64,000 nt of DNA from an uncultured Coriobacteriaceae bacterium (GCA_949294735.1 CASFII010000006.1:62001-126000), one strand, 5' to 3'. Shown: positions 14,193-23,488, counted from the stretch's first letter. A program made the numbers and translations. Notes: a model not told the origin generated them from the sequence alone.

Positions 14193-14699
14193 ATGCAAGC
14201 CGTAGCTATCGCCGCTATTGTGGTATCTGTCTTTATTGCAGGGCTTTTTGCCTTGTTAGCCTGGAAGTTTAATCAAAGTTCTTGGATGTTTCTCCTCATG
14301 GGCAGACTTGCTGACACGGGTGACCATAAAGCAATGGAGAAGCAGGATAAACTCGGAAAACGCATGGCATTGGTGCTCGCTGTTTCAGTAGTTTTAATCC
14401 TCACGCTCGTCTTCTACGATATTGCTAGGCTTGCAAATCAGCCTGATCTTGCTTGGGGCTTGGGTTTGCTCAACAACGTAGTATTTTTAGCGGAAGTAGC
14501 AGTCATTATCTGGTTCTTCATAGCTCAGAGGTTCCAAGACGAATGGAAGAACTGGGACGAGCGAAAAGAACGCACTCCACAACAGAAATATCGCGAACGA
14601 ATTGCGCGTATCAATCACCTCAGTACCCCAACTATTCTATTTATAACCATTGTGGTGCTCGTGCTCTTTGGAGTTGGATATATTCTTTCTGCCTTCTAA
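14193..14699 (+). CDS. Membrane protein of unknown function downstream of menA
   Basis: I do not recognise this 168-residue protein. It has about four hydrophobic segments (2-25, 52-72, 88-112, 142-167) and a basic, Gln/Glu/Arg-rich cytoplasmic loop (about 112-140, DEWKNWDERKERTPQQKYRE). The segment SWMFLLMGRLADTGDHKAMEK vaguely resembles small DUF3784-like membrane proteins, but this is weak. It starts 12 bases after menA and is probably cotranscribed. Only 7 bases separate it from the convergent gluQ end, with no terminator in between. Confidence 0.75.
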   Translation: MQAVAIAAIVVSVFIAGLFALLAWKFNQSSWMFLLMGRLADTGDHKAMEKQDKLGKRMALVLAVSVVLILTLVFYDIARLANQPDLAWGLGLLNNVVFLAEVAVIIWFFIAQRFQDEWKNWDERKERTPQQKYRERIARINHLSTPTILFITIVVLVLFGVGYILSAF

Positions 14700-14706
14700 G
14701 GGAGCT

Positions 14707-15666
14707 CTATTCCCATACTATTTCTTTCACCTTATTAAGAACTGAAAGATTGGTACTCGAAGTACAGTTCAAAAGAATCTCATCAGGGCTTATAGGCTCA
14801 TCTAAAGGTTGGATTCCGCAAAGATAAGCTAAGTGCCCAATAATTCCTTCTGGTGTCTTAAAACGCCTAATAAGAGCTTCTAAAGATGCATCGTGATTGC
14901 GTTTTGACAGTCTCCTACCCGATTCATCAACCAAAAGAGGCGTATGGGAATACTTCGGAGTTGCAAGCCCAAGGATTTCCTGAAGATATATCTGTTGCGG
15001 CGTGGAAGAAAGCAAGTCGAAACCACGCGTAACTGAGGTAATTCCCTGAGCAGCATCATCAACAACAACGGCTAACTGATAGGCAAACGTTCCATCAACT
15101 CGCCGAACAATAAAGTCACCACAATCTCGCAAGAGGTTTTCTTCGTAATGCCCTTGAAAATAATCTTCGAAGCCAAAGATGGTATCTGGTACTTTAACCC
15201 GATAGGTAGGAGGCTTATATTGTGCACGGCTAGCCTGTTCTTCAAGCGACAGGCCTCTGCATGTTCCTGAATATATATACTTTTCACCCACATGAGGCGC
15301 TGAGGCGGCATGCAAATCTGCACGTGAACAAAAACAGGGATAGAGCAAGTTTTGGTCTTTTAATATTTGAAACGCCTCGGAATATGCCTCAGTCCGATCA
15401 TGCTGATAATACGGGCCTTTATCCCATGTCAACCCAAGCATTTCTAAGTCACGCATGAGACTATCTGTATAGCACTGCTTAGAGCGTTCCCTATCTAAAT
15501 CTTCAATACGAAGTACTATGGAACCCTTGTAAGACTTTACTAGAAGCCAAGCAATCAGAGCAGCAAAGATATTCCCAGCATGCATTCTCCCCGTAGGAGA
15601 AGGAGCAAAACGCCCAACTGGAGCGTCGGGGAAACTGCTTTGAATTCTCGGTTCGTTACTTTGCAC
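14707..15666 (-). CDS. gluQ: Glutamyl-Q tRNA(Asp) synthetase-like enzyme
   Basis: This 319-residue protein is a truncated GluRS with the class I catalytic domain but no anticodon-binding domain, as in GluQRS, which glutamylates queuosine in tRNA-Asp. The signature APSPTGRMHAGN (about 21-32, HIGH equivalent), a zinc-type cluster (PCFCSRADL and YSGTCRG, about 105-135) and the KMSKS equivalent RRLSKRNHD (about 247-255) are present. The GTG start overlaps the end of the upstream paaK1 gene by 11 bases. It ends a long leftward gene train. Full-length GluRS is excluded by size. Confidence 0.9.
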   Translation of the reverse strand: MQSNEPRIQSSFPDAPVGRFAPSPTGRMHAGNIFAALIAWLLVKSYKGSIVLRIEDLDRERSKQCYTDSLMRDLEMLGLTWDKGPYYQHDRTEAYSEAFQILKDQNLLYPCFCSRADLHAASAPHVGEKYIYSGTCRGLSLEEQASRAQYKPPTYRVKVPDTIFGFEDYFQGHYEENLLRDCGDFIVRRVDGTFAYQLAVVVDDAAQGITSVTRGFDLLSSTPQQIYLQEILGLATPKYSHTPLLVDESGRRLSKRNHDASLEALIRRFKTPEGIIGHLAYLCGIQPLDEPISPDEILLNCTSSTNLSVLNKVKEIVWE

Positions 15667-17023
15667 GACGGTCTTCTACGTGTTTTGACTTACCCGTGGT
15701 ACGCTCAATTCCACCAGGTTCAACCAATTTCACCTTAGCGCTGACCTGCAAGACCGAACGAAGCTTATCCTCCACATTGGAGCGGAACTTGTTCATTTCG
15801 TCAAAAGAATCACTAAACGCCTCGGGTTTAAGCTCAGTCAAAACCGTCATCTTATCCATACCGTTTTGTGTTTCAACCAAAATCTTATAGTGAGTCGTAA
15901 CGCCTTCAATACCAGAAAGCACATCTTCCACCTGAGACGGGAATACATTAGTTCCGCGAATGATGAGCATATCGTCGCTTCTCGAACGAACCTTTTGCAT
16001 ACGCGCAAGCGTTCTCCCACAAGCGCAAGGCTCAGTAACAACACGCGTTAAGTCATGCGTACGATAACGCAGAACGGGAATCGCCTGCTTATCCAAAGGA
16101 GTTAAGACGAGTTCCCCTTCTTCACCAGCTGGAAGTTGTTCACCTGTTTCTGGGTCAATGATTTCCCATAAATAGTGATCTTCGGCAATATGCTGCATAT
16201 CTCTCGAAGCAAGACACTCGCCAGAAACCCCTGGTCCATTTACTTCAGTCAAACCATAGTTATCAGTGCAAACTATATGCATACGGCTTTCAATTTCGGC
16301 TTTAAGCGCAGGAGGGCAAGGCTCCCCACCAAAAAGACCAACGCGAAGTGTTGAGGACTCCCAATCAAATCCCAACTGTTCACCCACCTCGCAGATGTGC
16401 ATCGCATAACTGGGGGTAGCCACCAAAACGGTAGTCCCATAGTCATGAATCATATCAATATGACGTTCGGTATTTCCCGAGCCAGCAGGAATCATCATGC
16501 AGCCAAGTCGCTGCAAACCATAATGAAGACCAAAACCGCCGGTAAACATACCATACCCAAACGCCATCTGAGCTCGATCACCAGGAACAACGCCAGCCAT
16601 CTGAGCAAGGCGCATAATGCAATCAGCCCAAGTATCCATGTCCTGCTTAGTGTAGCCAACAACAATCGGCTTGCCAGTAGTACCTGAGGAAGCATGCAGT
16701 TCTTCCACCTCTTCTAAGGGGACTGCAAATAATCCAAAAGGAAAGGTATCGCGAAGGGCAGTCTTATCCGTAAATGGAAGCTTCGTGACATCTCTTAGCG
16801 TTTTAATATCTGAAGGAGATACGCCAGCATCATCCATTTTTTTCTGATACCAGGGAACACGGTTATATGCCCAGGCAACCTGGGCTTGAAGTTTTTCAAG
16901 CTGAATACGCTCAATAGTCAATCGATCGGCACATTCGATTTCTGGACGGAAAATGGGCAGAGAGGAGAAATCTCCTCGAGCTGCAGCTTGCAACGCTGCT
17001 CCCTTAACTTTTGGATCAAACAT
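15656..17023 (-). CDS. paaK: Phenylacetate-CoA ligase family protein (copy 1)
   Basis: An AMP-forming ligase of the PaaK family, linking aryl-acids to CoA (or the reverse). The 455-residue protein has the N-terminal VPWYQKKMDDAGVSP region, the AMP loop HASSGTTGKPIVVGY (about 110-124), the FTGGFGLHYG stretch, the adenylation core DNYGLTEVNGPGVSGEC and YRTHDLTRV, and a C-terminal lid with IRGTNVFPSQVEDVL. It lies after iorAB and an ACT-domain gene; this set is known for aromatic amino acid or arylpyruvate metabolism in anaerobes. It has an N-terminal extension of about 20 residues compared with copy 2 (22172-23488). Direction of the reaction in vivo is not determined. Confidence 0.92.
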   Translation of the reverse strand: MFDPKVKGAALQAAARGDFSSLPIFRPEIECADRLTIERIQLEKLQAQVAWAYNRVPWYQKKMDDAGVSPSDIKTLRDVTKLPFTDKTALRDTFPFGLFAVPLEEVEELHASSGTTGKPIVVGYTKQDMDTWADCIMRLAQMAGVVPGDRAQMAFGYGMFTGGFGLHYGLQRLGCMMIPAGSGNTERHIDMIHDYGTTVLVATPSYAMHICEVGEQLGFDWESSTLRVGLFGGEPCPPALKAEIESRMHIVCTDNYGLTEVNGPGVSGECLASRDMQHIAEDHYLWEIIDPETGEQLPAGEEGELVLTPLDKQAIPVLRYRTHDLTRVVTEPCACGRTLARMQKVRSRSDDMLIIRGTNVFPSQVEDVLSGIEGVTTHYKILVETQNGMDKMTVLTELKPEAFSDSFDEMNKFRSNVEDKLRSVLQVSAKVKLVEPGGIERTTGKSKHVEDRRAK

Positions 17024-17056
17024 AATGCATAACTCTCAAAGACAAACGGTTAGCCA

Positions 17057-17485
17057 TTAGACGGTATAGGAGTATTGTTCTAAATCTTCTTGAGAAACCA
17101 ACTCAACTGGTTCGCCCTTAAGAATGGTTTCAGCAGATTCAACATCCGAAACAGAAAGAGCAATATAGGTAGAAATCAGAGAGTAGCTGTAGACAACATT
17201 AATAGCATGCTCTGCAAAAATTGCCATAACACGCGCAAGTTCACCAGGCTTATCTACCATGCGAAGGCAAAGTACATTGCTCATTTTCGCAGCACATCCA
17301 GAATTCTGCAGAAGCTTCAGAGCGACTTCAGGCTTATCAACCACAAAGCGAACAATTCCATAGTCGCCCGTGTCAGCCGCACAATACCCTCTTACACTAA
17401 CATTTCCATCTTCAAACATATCTAAAATCCGATGGAGATGTCCTGGTTCACTTTCTAAAAAAACAGATATTTGCGAAACGCTCAT
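17057..17485 (-). CDS. Tandem ACT-domain protein (copy 1)
   Basis: The 142-residue protein consists of two ACT folds: residues 1-68 (SVSQISVFLESEPGHLHRIL...) and 70-135 (LCLRMVDKPGELARVMAIF...). Such stand-alone tandem ACT proteins are usually found next to PaaK and IOR genes and probably sense an aromatic amino acid. It has no catalytic or DNA-binding part, so it likely acts as an allosteric partner of the neighbouring enzymes. It lies 33 bases before paaK1 and 41 after iorB. A diverged paralogue is at 21744-22172. Confidence 0.88.
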   Translation of the reverse strand: MSVSQISVFLESEPGHLHRILDMFEDGNVSVRGYCAADTGDYGIVRFVVDKPEVALKLLQNSGCAAKMSNVLCLRMVDKPGELARVMAIFAEHAINVVYSYSLISTYIALSVSDVESAETILKGEPVELVSQEDLEQYSYTV

Positions 17486-17526
17486 AGGACAGCACCCTTT
17501 ACAAACCCTCTTAGAATAATTTGCCT

Positions 17527-18099
17527 TTAAACAGCTGAATAGCCCAATCTGAAAGCGTTTATGTTTGCATCAACAAATTTGACAGGAACACGCTCAGAAA
17601 TTACCTTTTCCCAAACAGTGGTTTCGAATGGAAGCGCCTGTGCAAGCGCACCTAATAAGACAATGTTCGAAGCTTTGGCAGTACCCGCCTGAACAGCAAG
17701 CTGGTGTGCAGGAACCAAAACAGCACCGATGTCTTCAAGCCTCTTCTGAGCAAACGCGGGCATTTGGGCATTACCGGTAGCCACTGGCAAGGGCTTTATT
17801 TGTTCGTCACTAACTATGAGTTTACCTTCCTTTGAAAGAAAAGGAAGATTACGAAGAGCTTCAGTCGTTTCAAACGAAACGATAACGTCAGAAGAGCCCG
17901 TGCCGGTGACCATGGAACGTACCTCTTCGCCAAAACGTACAACAGTCGTTACGGCGCCACCTCGCTGTGCCATCCCGTGAATTTCAGAAATTTTTACCTG
18001 CAGACCCGATTCCATAGCAACACGAGCTAACACGTCCGCGGCAAGAATGGTCCCCTGACCTCCTACACCGCAAAGCAATACTGTCGTAGTTTTAGGCAT
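17527..18099 (-). CDS. iorB: Indolepyruvate:ferredoxin oxidoreductase, beta subunit
   Basis: IorB is the gamma-domain (CoA-binding) subunit of the enzyme that oxidatively decarboxylates indolepyruvate, phenylpyruvate or hydroxyphenylpyruvate to the aryl-acetyl-CoA. The 190-residue protein starts with TVLLCGVGGQGTILAADVLA and has ISEIHGMAQRGGAVTTVVRFG, both diagnostic of POR gamma domains. The ATG at 18099 is chosen because it begins directly before this fold and overlaps the iorA end by 8 bases; the frame continues upstream without homology. Confidence 0.94.
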   Translation of the reverse strand: MPKTTTVLLCGVGGQGTILAADVLARVAMESGLQVKISEIHGMAQRGGAVTTVVRFGEEVRSMVTGTGSSDVIVSFETTEALRNLPFLSKEGKLIVSDEQIKPLPVATGNAQMPAFAQKRLEDIGAVLVPAHQLAVQAGTAKASNIVLLGALAQALPFETTVWEKVISERVPVKFVDANINAFRLGYSAV

Positions 18100-19831
18100 G
18101 GGAACCTCCTTCGCAAATTGCATTAAAGCTGCAGTATTGCGCACATTGTCCGCAACCAATACACAGCGAAGAATCAATGCTTGCAATCCCCGTTTCTCTA
18201 TCTTTAGAAATGGCAGGGCATCCTAAGGTAGCGCAGACTCCACAAGCTCTGCAATCAGGCGTAACTACAAAAGGAGTATTTCTTACTCGTTCAAGCAAAA
18301 CACACGGACGTCTGAACACCAAAACCGATAAGTCTTCTGAAGAAGTTGCTGACTTGAGGTTTTCGCGCACAGCTTGTACGTCATAAGGATCTACTGTACG
18401 TACATCTTCTACACCCAACGCGCGAACAACACCTTCAAGATCAAGTTCACGAGATGGTCTCTTTTGGAGAGTTTCACCATTAAAAGGATTGCCTTGACGA
18501 CCAGTCATTGCGGTTGTTCGGTTATCTAGCACACATACAGTGCCCGTGCCTTTGTTGTAGACTGTTGAAATGAGTGAGCTTAAACCAGAATGAGCAAACG
18601 TAGAATCTCCAATAACAGCCACTACTGGGGCGTGATCGGTATTCTTAAGCACGAGTTCAAACCCGTGCGCCATAGATACCGAAGCCCCCATATCAACGCA
18701 GGTATGCATTGCTGACAGAGGAGGAAGCGCTCCAAGGGTATAGCATCCAATATCGCCCGTCACAATGGCTTTAAGACGACTGAGCTCTTTAAATACGACA
18801 CGATGAGGACAACCAGGACAGAGAGCTGGAGGACGACCAGGCACGTCGTTTTGAGCGTCAAAGGATTCAGGTTGCGGTAGCCCAAAAGCCGTACGTATTA
18901 AGCCAGGTGACAATTCGCCGTCACGAGGTAATGGCAGCGAAAAGTCTGCCACATCAATACCCAAGGCTTTAACACTATCGCTTAGATAGTTTGAAGCTTC
19001 CTCTACGACAAACAGGGTATCCACTTGCGAGGCAAATGATTTCAAAGCTTCTTTCGGCAAGGGGTAGGTAACGCCAAGCTTAAACACTGAGGCATTAGGA
19101 AGTGCCTCAGAAACATGCTGATAAACTGCCCCTGCACACACAACACCAATTTTCGTATCTTGCAGAAAAACCTTGTTGAAAGGACAGGTTTCTACCCATT
19201 CTTTCAAACGCGAAAGCCTTTCAAGCTGAACTTTTCTTCTTGGTTTTGCAAAGGCAGGCATCATGACCCACTTGGAAGGGTCTTTCTTGTATTCTTTAGG
19301 AGTATAGAGATTCTTTTCGCCAAGCGTAACGGGAGTTTTCGTATGGGAAACGCGCACCGAAGAACGAATAAAAACCGGGACATCAAACTCTTCAGATACG
19401 TCATAGGCTGCTCGCGTAAACTCAAGGGCCTCTTGTGAATCCGCAGGATCAAGCATAGGAATTGCCGCAGCCTTTGCGTAAAAATGACTGTCCTGCTCAT
19501 TCTGAGATGAATACATACCAGGATCATCAGCTGCCAACACAACCAAGCCACCATTTACGCCGGTATAAGCAGCAGTAAATAAGGGGTCAGCTGCAACATT
19601 AACACCTACGTGTTTCATAGTTGCTAATACTCGCGCGCCCGCAGCTGAAGCACCAATACCTACCTCAACAGCAACTTTTTCGTTTACGCACCACTCCGCA
19701 TAAACGCCTTCCATAGTGGCAAATTGCTCCATTGTTTCTGTCGAAGGAGTTCCTGGGTAGGCAACGCCTACGGTTGCACCTGCTTCCCACGCCCCTCTTG
19801 CAATAGCCTCATTTCCTGACAGTAGCTCCAT
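18092..19831 (-). CDS. iorA: Indolepyruvate:ferredoxin oxidoreductase, alpha subunit
   Basis: The 579-residue subunit holds the pyrimidine-binding and TPP-binding domains and the Fe-S clusters that pass electrons to ferredoxin. The N-terminus (LSGNEAIARGAWEAGATVGVAYPGTPSTE) matches IorA; the TPP motif GDIGCYTLGALPPL (about 356-369) with GDSTFAHSG and NRTTAMTGRQGNP follows. The C-terminus carries CRACGVCATLGCP and CIGCGQCAQYC (about 530-570), a 2[4Fe-4S] ferredoxin-type domain. It forms a unit with iorB (8-base overlap). The reduced ferredoxin could feed the Ech hydrogenase encoded at 26985-32571. Confidence 0.95.
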   Translation of the reverse strand: MELLSGNEAIARGAWEAGATVGVAYPGTPSTETMEQFATMEGVYAEWCVNEKVAVEVGIGASAAGARVLATMKHVGVNVAADPLFTAAYTGVNGGLVVLAADDPGMYSSQNEQDSHFYAKAAAIPMLDPADSQEALEFTRAAYDVSEEFDVPVFIRSSVRVSHTKTPVTLGEKNLYTPKEYKKDPSKWVMMPAFAKPRRKVQLERLSRLKEWVETCPFNKVFLQDTKIGVVCAGAVYQHVSEALPNASVFKLGVTYPLPKEALKSFASQVDTLFVVEEASNYLSDSVKALGIDVADFSLPLPRDGELSPGLIRTAFGLPQPESFDAQNDVPGRPPALCPGCPHRVVFKELSRLKAIVTGDIGCYTLGALPPLSAMHTCVDMGASVSMAHGFELVLKNTDHAPVVAVIGDSTFAHSGLSSLISTVYNKGTGTVCVLDNRTTAMTGRQGNPFNGETLQKRPSRELDLEGVVRALGVEDVRTVDPYDVQAVRENLKSATSSEDLSVLVFRRPCVLLERVRNTPFVVTPDCRACGVCATLGCPAISKDRETGIASIDSSLCIGCGQCAQYCSFNAICEGGSHA

Positions 19832-19853
19832 GGGAATTCCTTACCAGTAAGTT

Positions 19854-20294
19854 CTATTCTTCACGAAAAACTAGGCAAAACGTACCGATTTGCAAAATGT
19901 CACCAGGTTTCAAAACATGGCTCTCGACATTCTTATTATTTACCCACACCCCATTAAACGAATTCTTGTCAGAAATGAGGTATCCATTAGGCGTAGGAGT
20001 AAGTTCTGCATGAGCGCGTGATACTGTCATGTCATTCAAAAAGATGTCGCAATTAGGATCACGGCCTATAGAAAGCGTATCCTGACCAAGTTTAAAAACA
20101 ACACCTACCTGAGGACCACGCACAACATGAAGCGAAGCCTTGGATTCTTTTTCTGGAACAACCACTGGCTGTTCTTCAGGCAGCGTAATCGGCTGAAACT
20201 GCTGAGTTGACCCCAGAAGTTTAAAACCGCAGGCCGGACAAATGCTATCTTGTGGTTGAACAGTGTTTCCACATACCGGGCATGTATCGTTCAT
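19854..20294 (-). CDS. Zinc-ribbon plus FHA-domain protein
   Basis: The 146-residue protein has an N-terminal zinc ribbon (Cys5, Cys8, Cys19, Cys22), a Pro/Glu/Gln linker and an FHA domain from about 60 to the end (LSIGRDPNCDIFLND, VSRAHAELT, DKNSFNGVWVNNK), which should bind phosphothreonine peptides. The overall layout resembles actinobacterial GarA-type proteins controlled by Ser/Thr kinases, though without the N-terminal phospho-Thr motif being recognised. It sits between a D-Ala-D-Ala carboxypeptidase and iorA. A kinase gene is not in this window. Confidence 0.88.
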   Translation of the reverse strand: MNDTCPVCGNTVQPQDSICPACGFKLLGSTQQFQPITLPEEQPVVVPEKESKASLHVVRGPQVGVVFKLGQDTLSIGRDPNCDIFLNDMTVSRAHAELTPTPNGYLISDKNSFNGVWVNNKNVESHVLKPGDILQIGTFCLVFREE

Positions 20295-20319
20295 ACTGTT
20301 TCCTTCCCTACGAGAAACG

Positions 20320-21741
20320 TTATATATCCATGATATTCGATTTATCGTTTATTAAAGGAGTTTTATTCAAAATAACCGTCTCGGCCTGTTGTTGGGCGCC
20401 CGAGAAGCTCCTGAAGAAACGATCCCACCATACTCCAATACCTTCAAAAAGATTAGGAGCGCGGCAGTCTTCTGCGGCAACAACATCTAAGGTTGCAATT
20501 TCATTGTTTCGTTGCTTAAACGTTACTGTCCCAAGCTTATCGCCCGCCTTGACGTCCCAATCAGGTTCCTGGATATCAAAAGTTTGGCTTATATTCCCAT
20601 TTAAATCGAAAATAATCTGACTCTGCTCTGGATCCGCAAAGGTTGCTTTAAACGTAGAATCAATCCATCCCGCGTGAGCAACTTCTGCAACCACAGGAAC
20701 CTCTTGTGATGCACCATCGATTTCCATAGTAGTGCTCTCATCGGAGTTCGCAAACACATAGTTAATACGGTGTTCGTATACCCAGTCGAAAAGCGTCGTA
20801 GCATCAGTAAAGCGTTGATCTTCAGAAGAAGAATTCAAAACTATGGCAAACAGATAAAAACCATCACGATTGCTTGCACCGGCAAAGCATTCACCAGCTA
20901 GTGCGGTGAAACCAGTTTTAATACCGCAAGCACCTTCGTATACCCCAATTAGCTTATCAGTAGATTCAATTTCGACTGCTTCAGCAGTTCCATCAGCATG
21001 GGTAACATTAATCGTGGTATCCCCTGAAGCAGATATTTTCTGGAAGGTCTCATTTTCCATGGCATATTGAGCCATTATTGCAACGTCTTCAGCAGAGCTG
21101 TACATTTCTGCAGCATAAGTATCAAAGTCAAGTCCGTGCGTATTGGCGAACAAGGTATTCTTCATGCCCAGCTCTTTTGCCTTTGCGTTCATAGCATCAA
21201 CAAACGTCTGCTGAGGGTTATTCGAAGAAGGGTCAATAAGAGCACCTACAGCGTCTCCAATAGCTATGGCTGCATCGTTTCCTGAGGGAATAAGCAGTGC
21301 ATATAATGCATTCTCAAGGGTAAGTGTATCCCCTGCCTTTAGTTCAGCAGAGCTTTCGCCAACCTGAGCTGCCTCTTCGCTCACTGTGATAGGGGTATCG
21401 AGTTCTGCATTTTCAAGGGCAACAATTGCTGTCATGATTTTGGTAATGGAAGCTATTTGCGTTTGCGTCTGAGCGTCTCGCTCAAAATACACCGTTCCAT
21501 CTTCGTCCATTACATAAGCATATTGAGCGTCAATACTTGGACACTGTGCAACTGAAAGACCTCTTCCTTCGACGGTTTCTCCCATAATTCGATCAGTTTT
21601 GCGAACCTCCGCAAAAGCGCTGTCTGGGGACCAACAAAGAAAAGAAATGGCCAGGAAAAAGCAAAGTACCAGCGCGCTCAATGCGCGCTGGCTATTACCT
21701 GAAGAAACTCTTAATTTAATCTTGCTGCTGTTCAAAGGCAT
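20320..21741 (-). CDS. dacA: D-alanyl-D-alanine carboxypeptidase (penicillin-binding protein 5/DacA family)
   Basis: A secreted, probably membrane-anchored serine peptidase that trims peptidoglycan stem peptides. The 473-residue protein has a signal segment (about 18-45, ALSALVLCFFLAISFL, then AFA), and the three S11 active-site motifs: Ser98-Ile-Thr-Lys101, Ser153-Gly-Asn155 and Lys275-Thr-Gly277. A C-terminal beta domain (about 335-430) follows. The ATG at 21741 lies 2 bases after the stop of the upstream ACT gene, suggesting coupling. Its place inside an arylpyruvate gene train is unusual. Confidence 0.92.
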   Translation of the reverse strand: MPLNSSKIKLRVSSGNSQRALSALVLCFFLAISFLCWSPDSAFAEVRKTDRIMGETVEGRGLSVAQCPSIDAQYAYVMDEDGTVYFERDAQTQTQIASITKIMTAIVALENAELDTPITVSEEAAQVGESSAELKAGDTLTLENALYALLIPSGNDAAIAIGDAVGALIDPSSNNPQQTFVDAMNAKAKELGMKNTLFANTHGLDFDTYAAEMYSSAEDVAIMAQYAMENETFQKISASGDTTINVTHADGTAEAVEIESTDKLIGVYEGACGIKTGFTALAGECFAGASNRDGFYLFAIVLNSSSEDQRFTDATTLFDWVYEHRINYVFANSDESTTMEIDGASQEVPVVAEVAHAGWIDSTFKATFADPEQSQIIFDLNGNISQTFDIQEPDWDVKAGDKLGTVTFKQRNNEIATLDVVAAEDCRAPNLFEGIGVWWDRFFRSFSGAQQQAETVILNKTPLINDKSNIMDI

Positions 21742-21743
21742 TC

Positions 21744-22172
21744 CTAATCTGCTTGATAGATTTCTTCTGGTCGTACCAAATTGAAGTGAGCTTCAAGAAG
21801 TGTTTTTTCTACGTCTAGTTCTGATGAAACCTTTAAGACATCAATAGCAGTTTGCTTGCCGACAGAAAAACAATACCCATATTCAATATTGATATTTTTG
21901 CTGTCACAAAATTCAAGTAAGTCAGCCAAACCACCAACGCGATTAGGCACATGAACAGCTACAACAGGTGTAACCGAAGCTCGATAACCCGCATCACGAA
22001 GAGCATCAGCTGCTTTACGCGGGGTGTCGCAAAAGATTCTTGCAACACCAAATTCAGTCGTGTCTGCAACAAAGAGGGCATGCATATCGATACCTGAATC
22101 TGCAATGGTACGGCACGCTGCAGCTAAACGTCCTTTTTCATTTTCCAAAAACACTGTTAACTGATCAATCAT
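21744..22172 (-). CDS. Tandem ACT-domain protein (copy 2)
   Basis: Another 142-residue tandem ACT protein (IDQLTVFLENEKGRLAAACRTI, then VVAVHVPNRVGGLADLLEF). It overlaps the stop of paaK2 by one base (TAATG), so the pair is translationally coupled. It has the same length and fold as copy 1 but is clearly diverged, suggesting that each PaaK has its own ACT partner with distinct ligand preference. The ligand is unknown. Confidence 0.88.
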   Translation of the reverse strand: MIDQLTVFLENEKGRLAAACRTIADSGIDMHALFVADTTEFGVARIFCDTPRKAADALRDAGYRASVTPVVAVHVPNRVGGLADLLEFCDSKNINIEYGYCFSVGKQTAIDVLKVSSELDVEKTLLEAHFNLVRPEEIYQAD

Positions 22173-23488
22173 TAGTGCCTCCCTTCACGCAAGTCAATAA
22201 TGCGTTTCGCCTTGCCTTCACTCCGTTCGATGGTCTTCGGTTCAACAATCTTAATTTCTACTGAAATCTGAAGATTGCTCTTTAATTCCGCAGCCAGTCG
22301 TCGCTTTAGGTCTTGCAACTTTCTGATTTCGTCAAAGGGGAAATCGGGAACTGTTTCAACATTAAGTTCAACTCGGTCGAGCGGTCCTTTATTTGTTAAA
22401 ACAATTTGATACTGAGCTGCAATTTCAGGGAACTCAACAATCACTTGTTCAATTTGCGAGGGAAAAACGTTCACGCCTCGGATAATGAGCATATCGTCAG
22501 TACGACCCACAATGCGGTCAATCTTTCGATGTGTTCGACCACAAGCGCATTCTTCACTAATGATGCGGGTCATATCACGTGTACGATAGCGAACTAAGGG
22601 TGAACAACGACGCGTCAGTGTAGTAAAGACGAGTTCGCCGTATTCTCCATCAGGAACAGGTTTCAATGTTTGAGGATCGACGATTTCTGCATAGAAGTGA
22701 TCTTCGGCCAAGTGCAGGCCATGACCGACAGAACACTCCATAGCAACACCAGGACCCATCACTTCAGACAAACCATACACATCGCAATACGTAACGCCAA
22801 GCTTTTCGCGAATGTCCTGACGCATAGCCTCGCTCGCCGGCTCAGCACCAAGAATAACACCTGAAATCTTAAAATCTTTTGCAGGGTTGTAACCCATTTC
22901 AATAGCTGTGTCGGCAATCAAGAGGGCATATGAAGGCGTACAGGCAAGAATATCAGTACCTAAATCCTTCATCATCTGAATTTGACGCTTAGTGTTGCCT
23001 GATGAGGTAGGAATAACCGTGCAGCCAACTGCTTCGCCTCCAGCATGAGCACCAAGGCCACCTGTAAAGAGCCCATACCCATAGGAAACCTGAATAGTGC
23101 TTTCTGCACTACCCCCTACCATATAGATGCCACGAGCAAAACAGTCTCCCCAATTTTTCAAGTCTTCAGCGGTATGTCCAACTACGGTAGCCTGCCCAGT
23201 TGTACCTGATGAGGCATGAATACGTGCAACCTCTTTTTGTGGAACGGCAAAAAGACCAAAGGGATACGCATCGCGCATATCTTGCTTTACCACGAAGGGA
23301 AACTTTACCAAGTCATCAAGAGTTTTCAAATCTCCTGGCTCAACGCCAGCAGCCTTGAAACTGTCTTGGTAAAATTTCACATTGTCGTAAGCATGCTTAA
23401 CGGATTCCTGCACGCGTTTTAGTTGAAGTTCGCGCAGTTGTTCGCGAGGCATAGTTTCAATTTCAGGTTGATAATACGTCTGTTCCAT
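22172..23488 (-). CDS. paaK: Phenylacetate-CoA ligase family protein (copy 2)
   Basis: The 438-residue protein has the PaaK family motifs: HASSGTTGQATVVGH, GLFTGGLGAHAGGEA, DVYGLSEVMGPGVAMEC, YRTRDMTRI and the lid segment IRGVNVFPSQIEQV. It starts MEQTYYQPEIETMPREQLREL, typical of canonical PaaK. Together with ACT2 and the iorAB-ACT1-paaK1 block it gives a duplicated ligase/ACT pairing in one gene train. Differences in the lid (copy 1 has RGTNVFPSQVEDV) and throughout suggest different aryl substrates. Gap to the upstream vanW gene is 32 bases. Confidence 0.92.
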   Translation of the reverse strand: MEQTYYQPEIETMPREQLRELQLKRVQESVKHAYDNVKFYQDSFKAAGVEPGDLKTLDDLVKFPFVVKQDMRDAYPFGLFAVPQKEVARIHASSGTTGQATVVGHTAEDLKNWGDCFARGIYMVGGSAESTIQVSYGYGLFTGGLGAHAGGEAVGCTVIPTSSGNTKRQIQMMKDLGTDILACTPSYALLIADTAIEMGYNPAKDFKISGVILGAEPASEAMRQDIREKLGVTYCDVYGLSEVMGPGVAMECSVGHGLHLAEDHFYAEIVDPQTLKPVPDGEYGELVFTTLTRRCSPLVRYRTRDMTRIISEECACGRTHRKIDRIVGRTDDMLIIRGVNVFPSQIEQVIVEFPEIAAQYQIVLTNKGPLDRVELNVETVPDFPFDEIRKLQDLKRRLAAELKSNLQISVEIKIVEPKTIERSEGKAKRIIDLREGRH

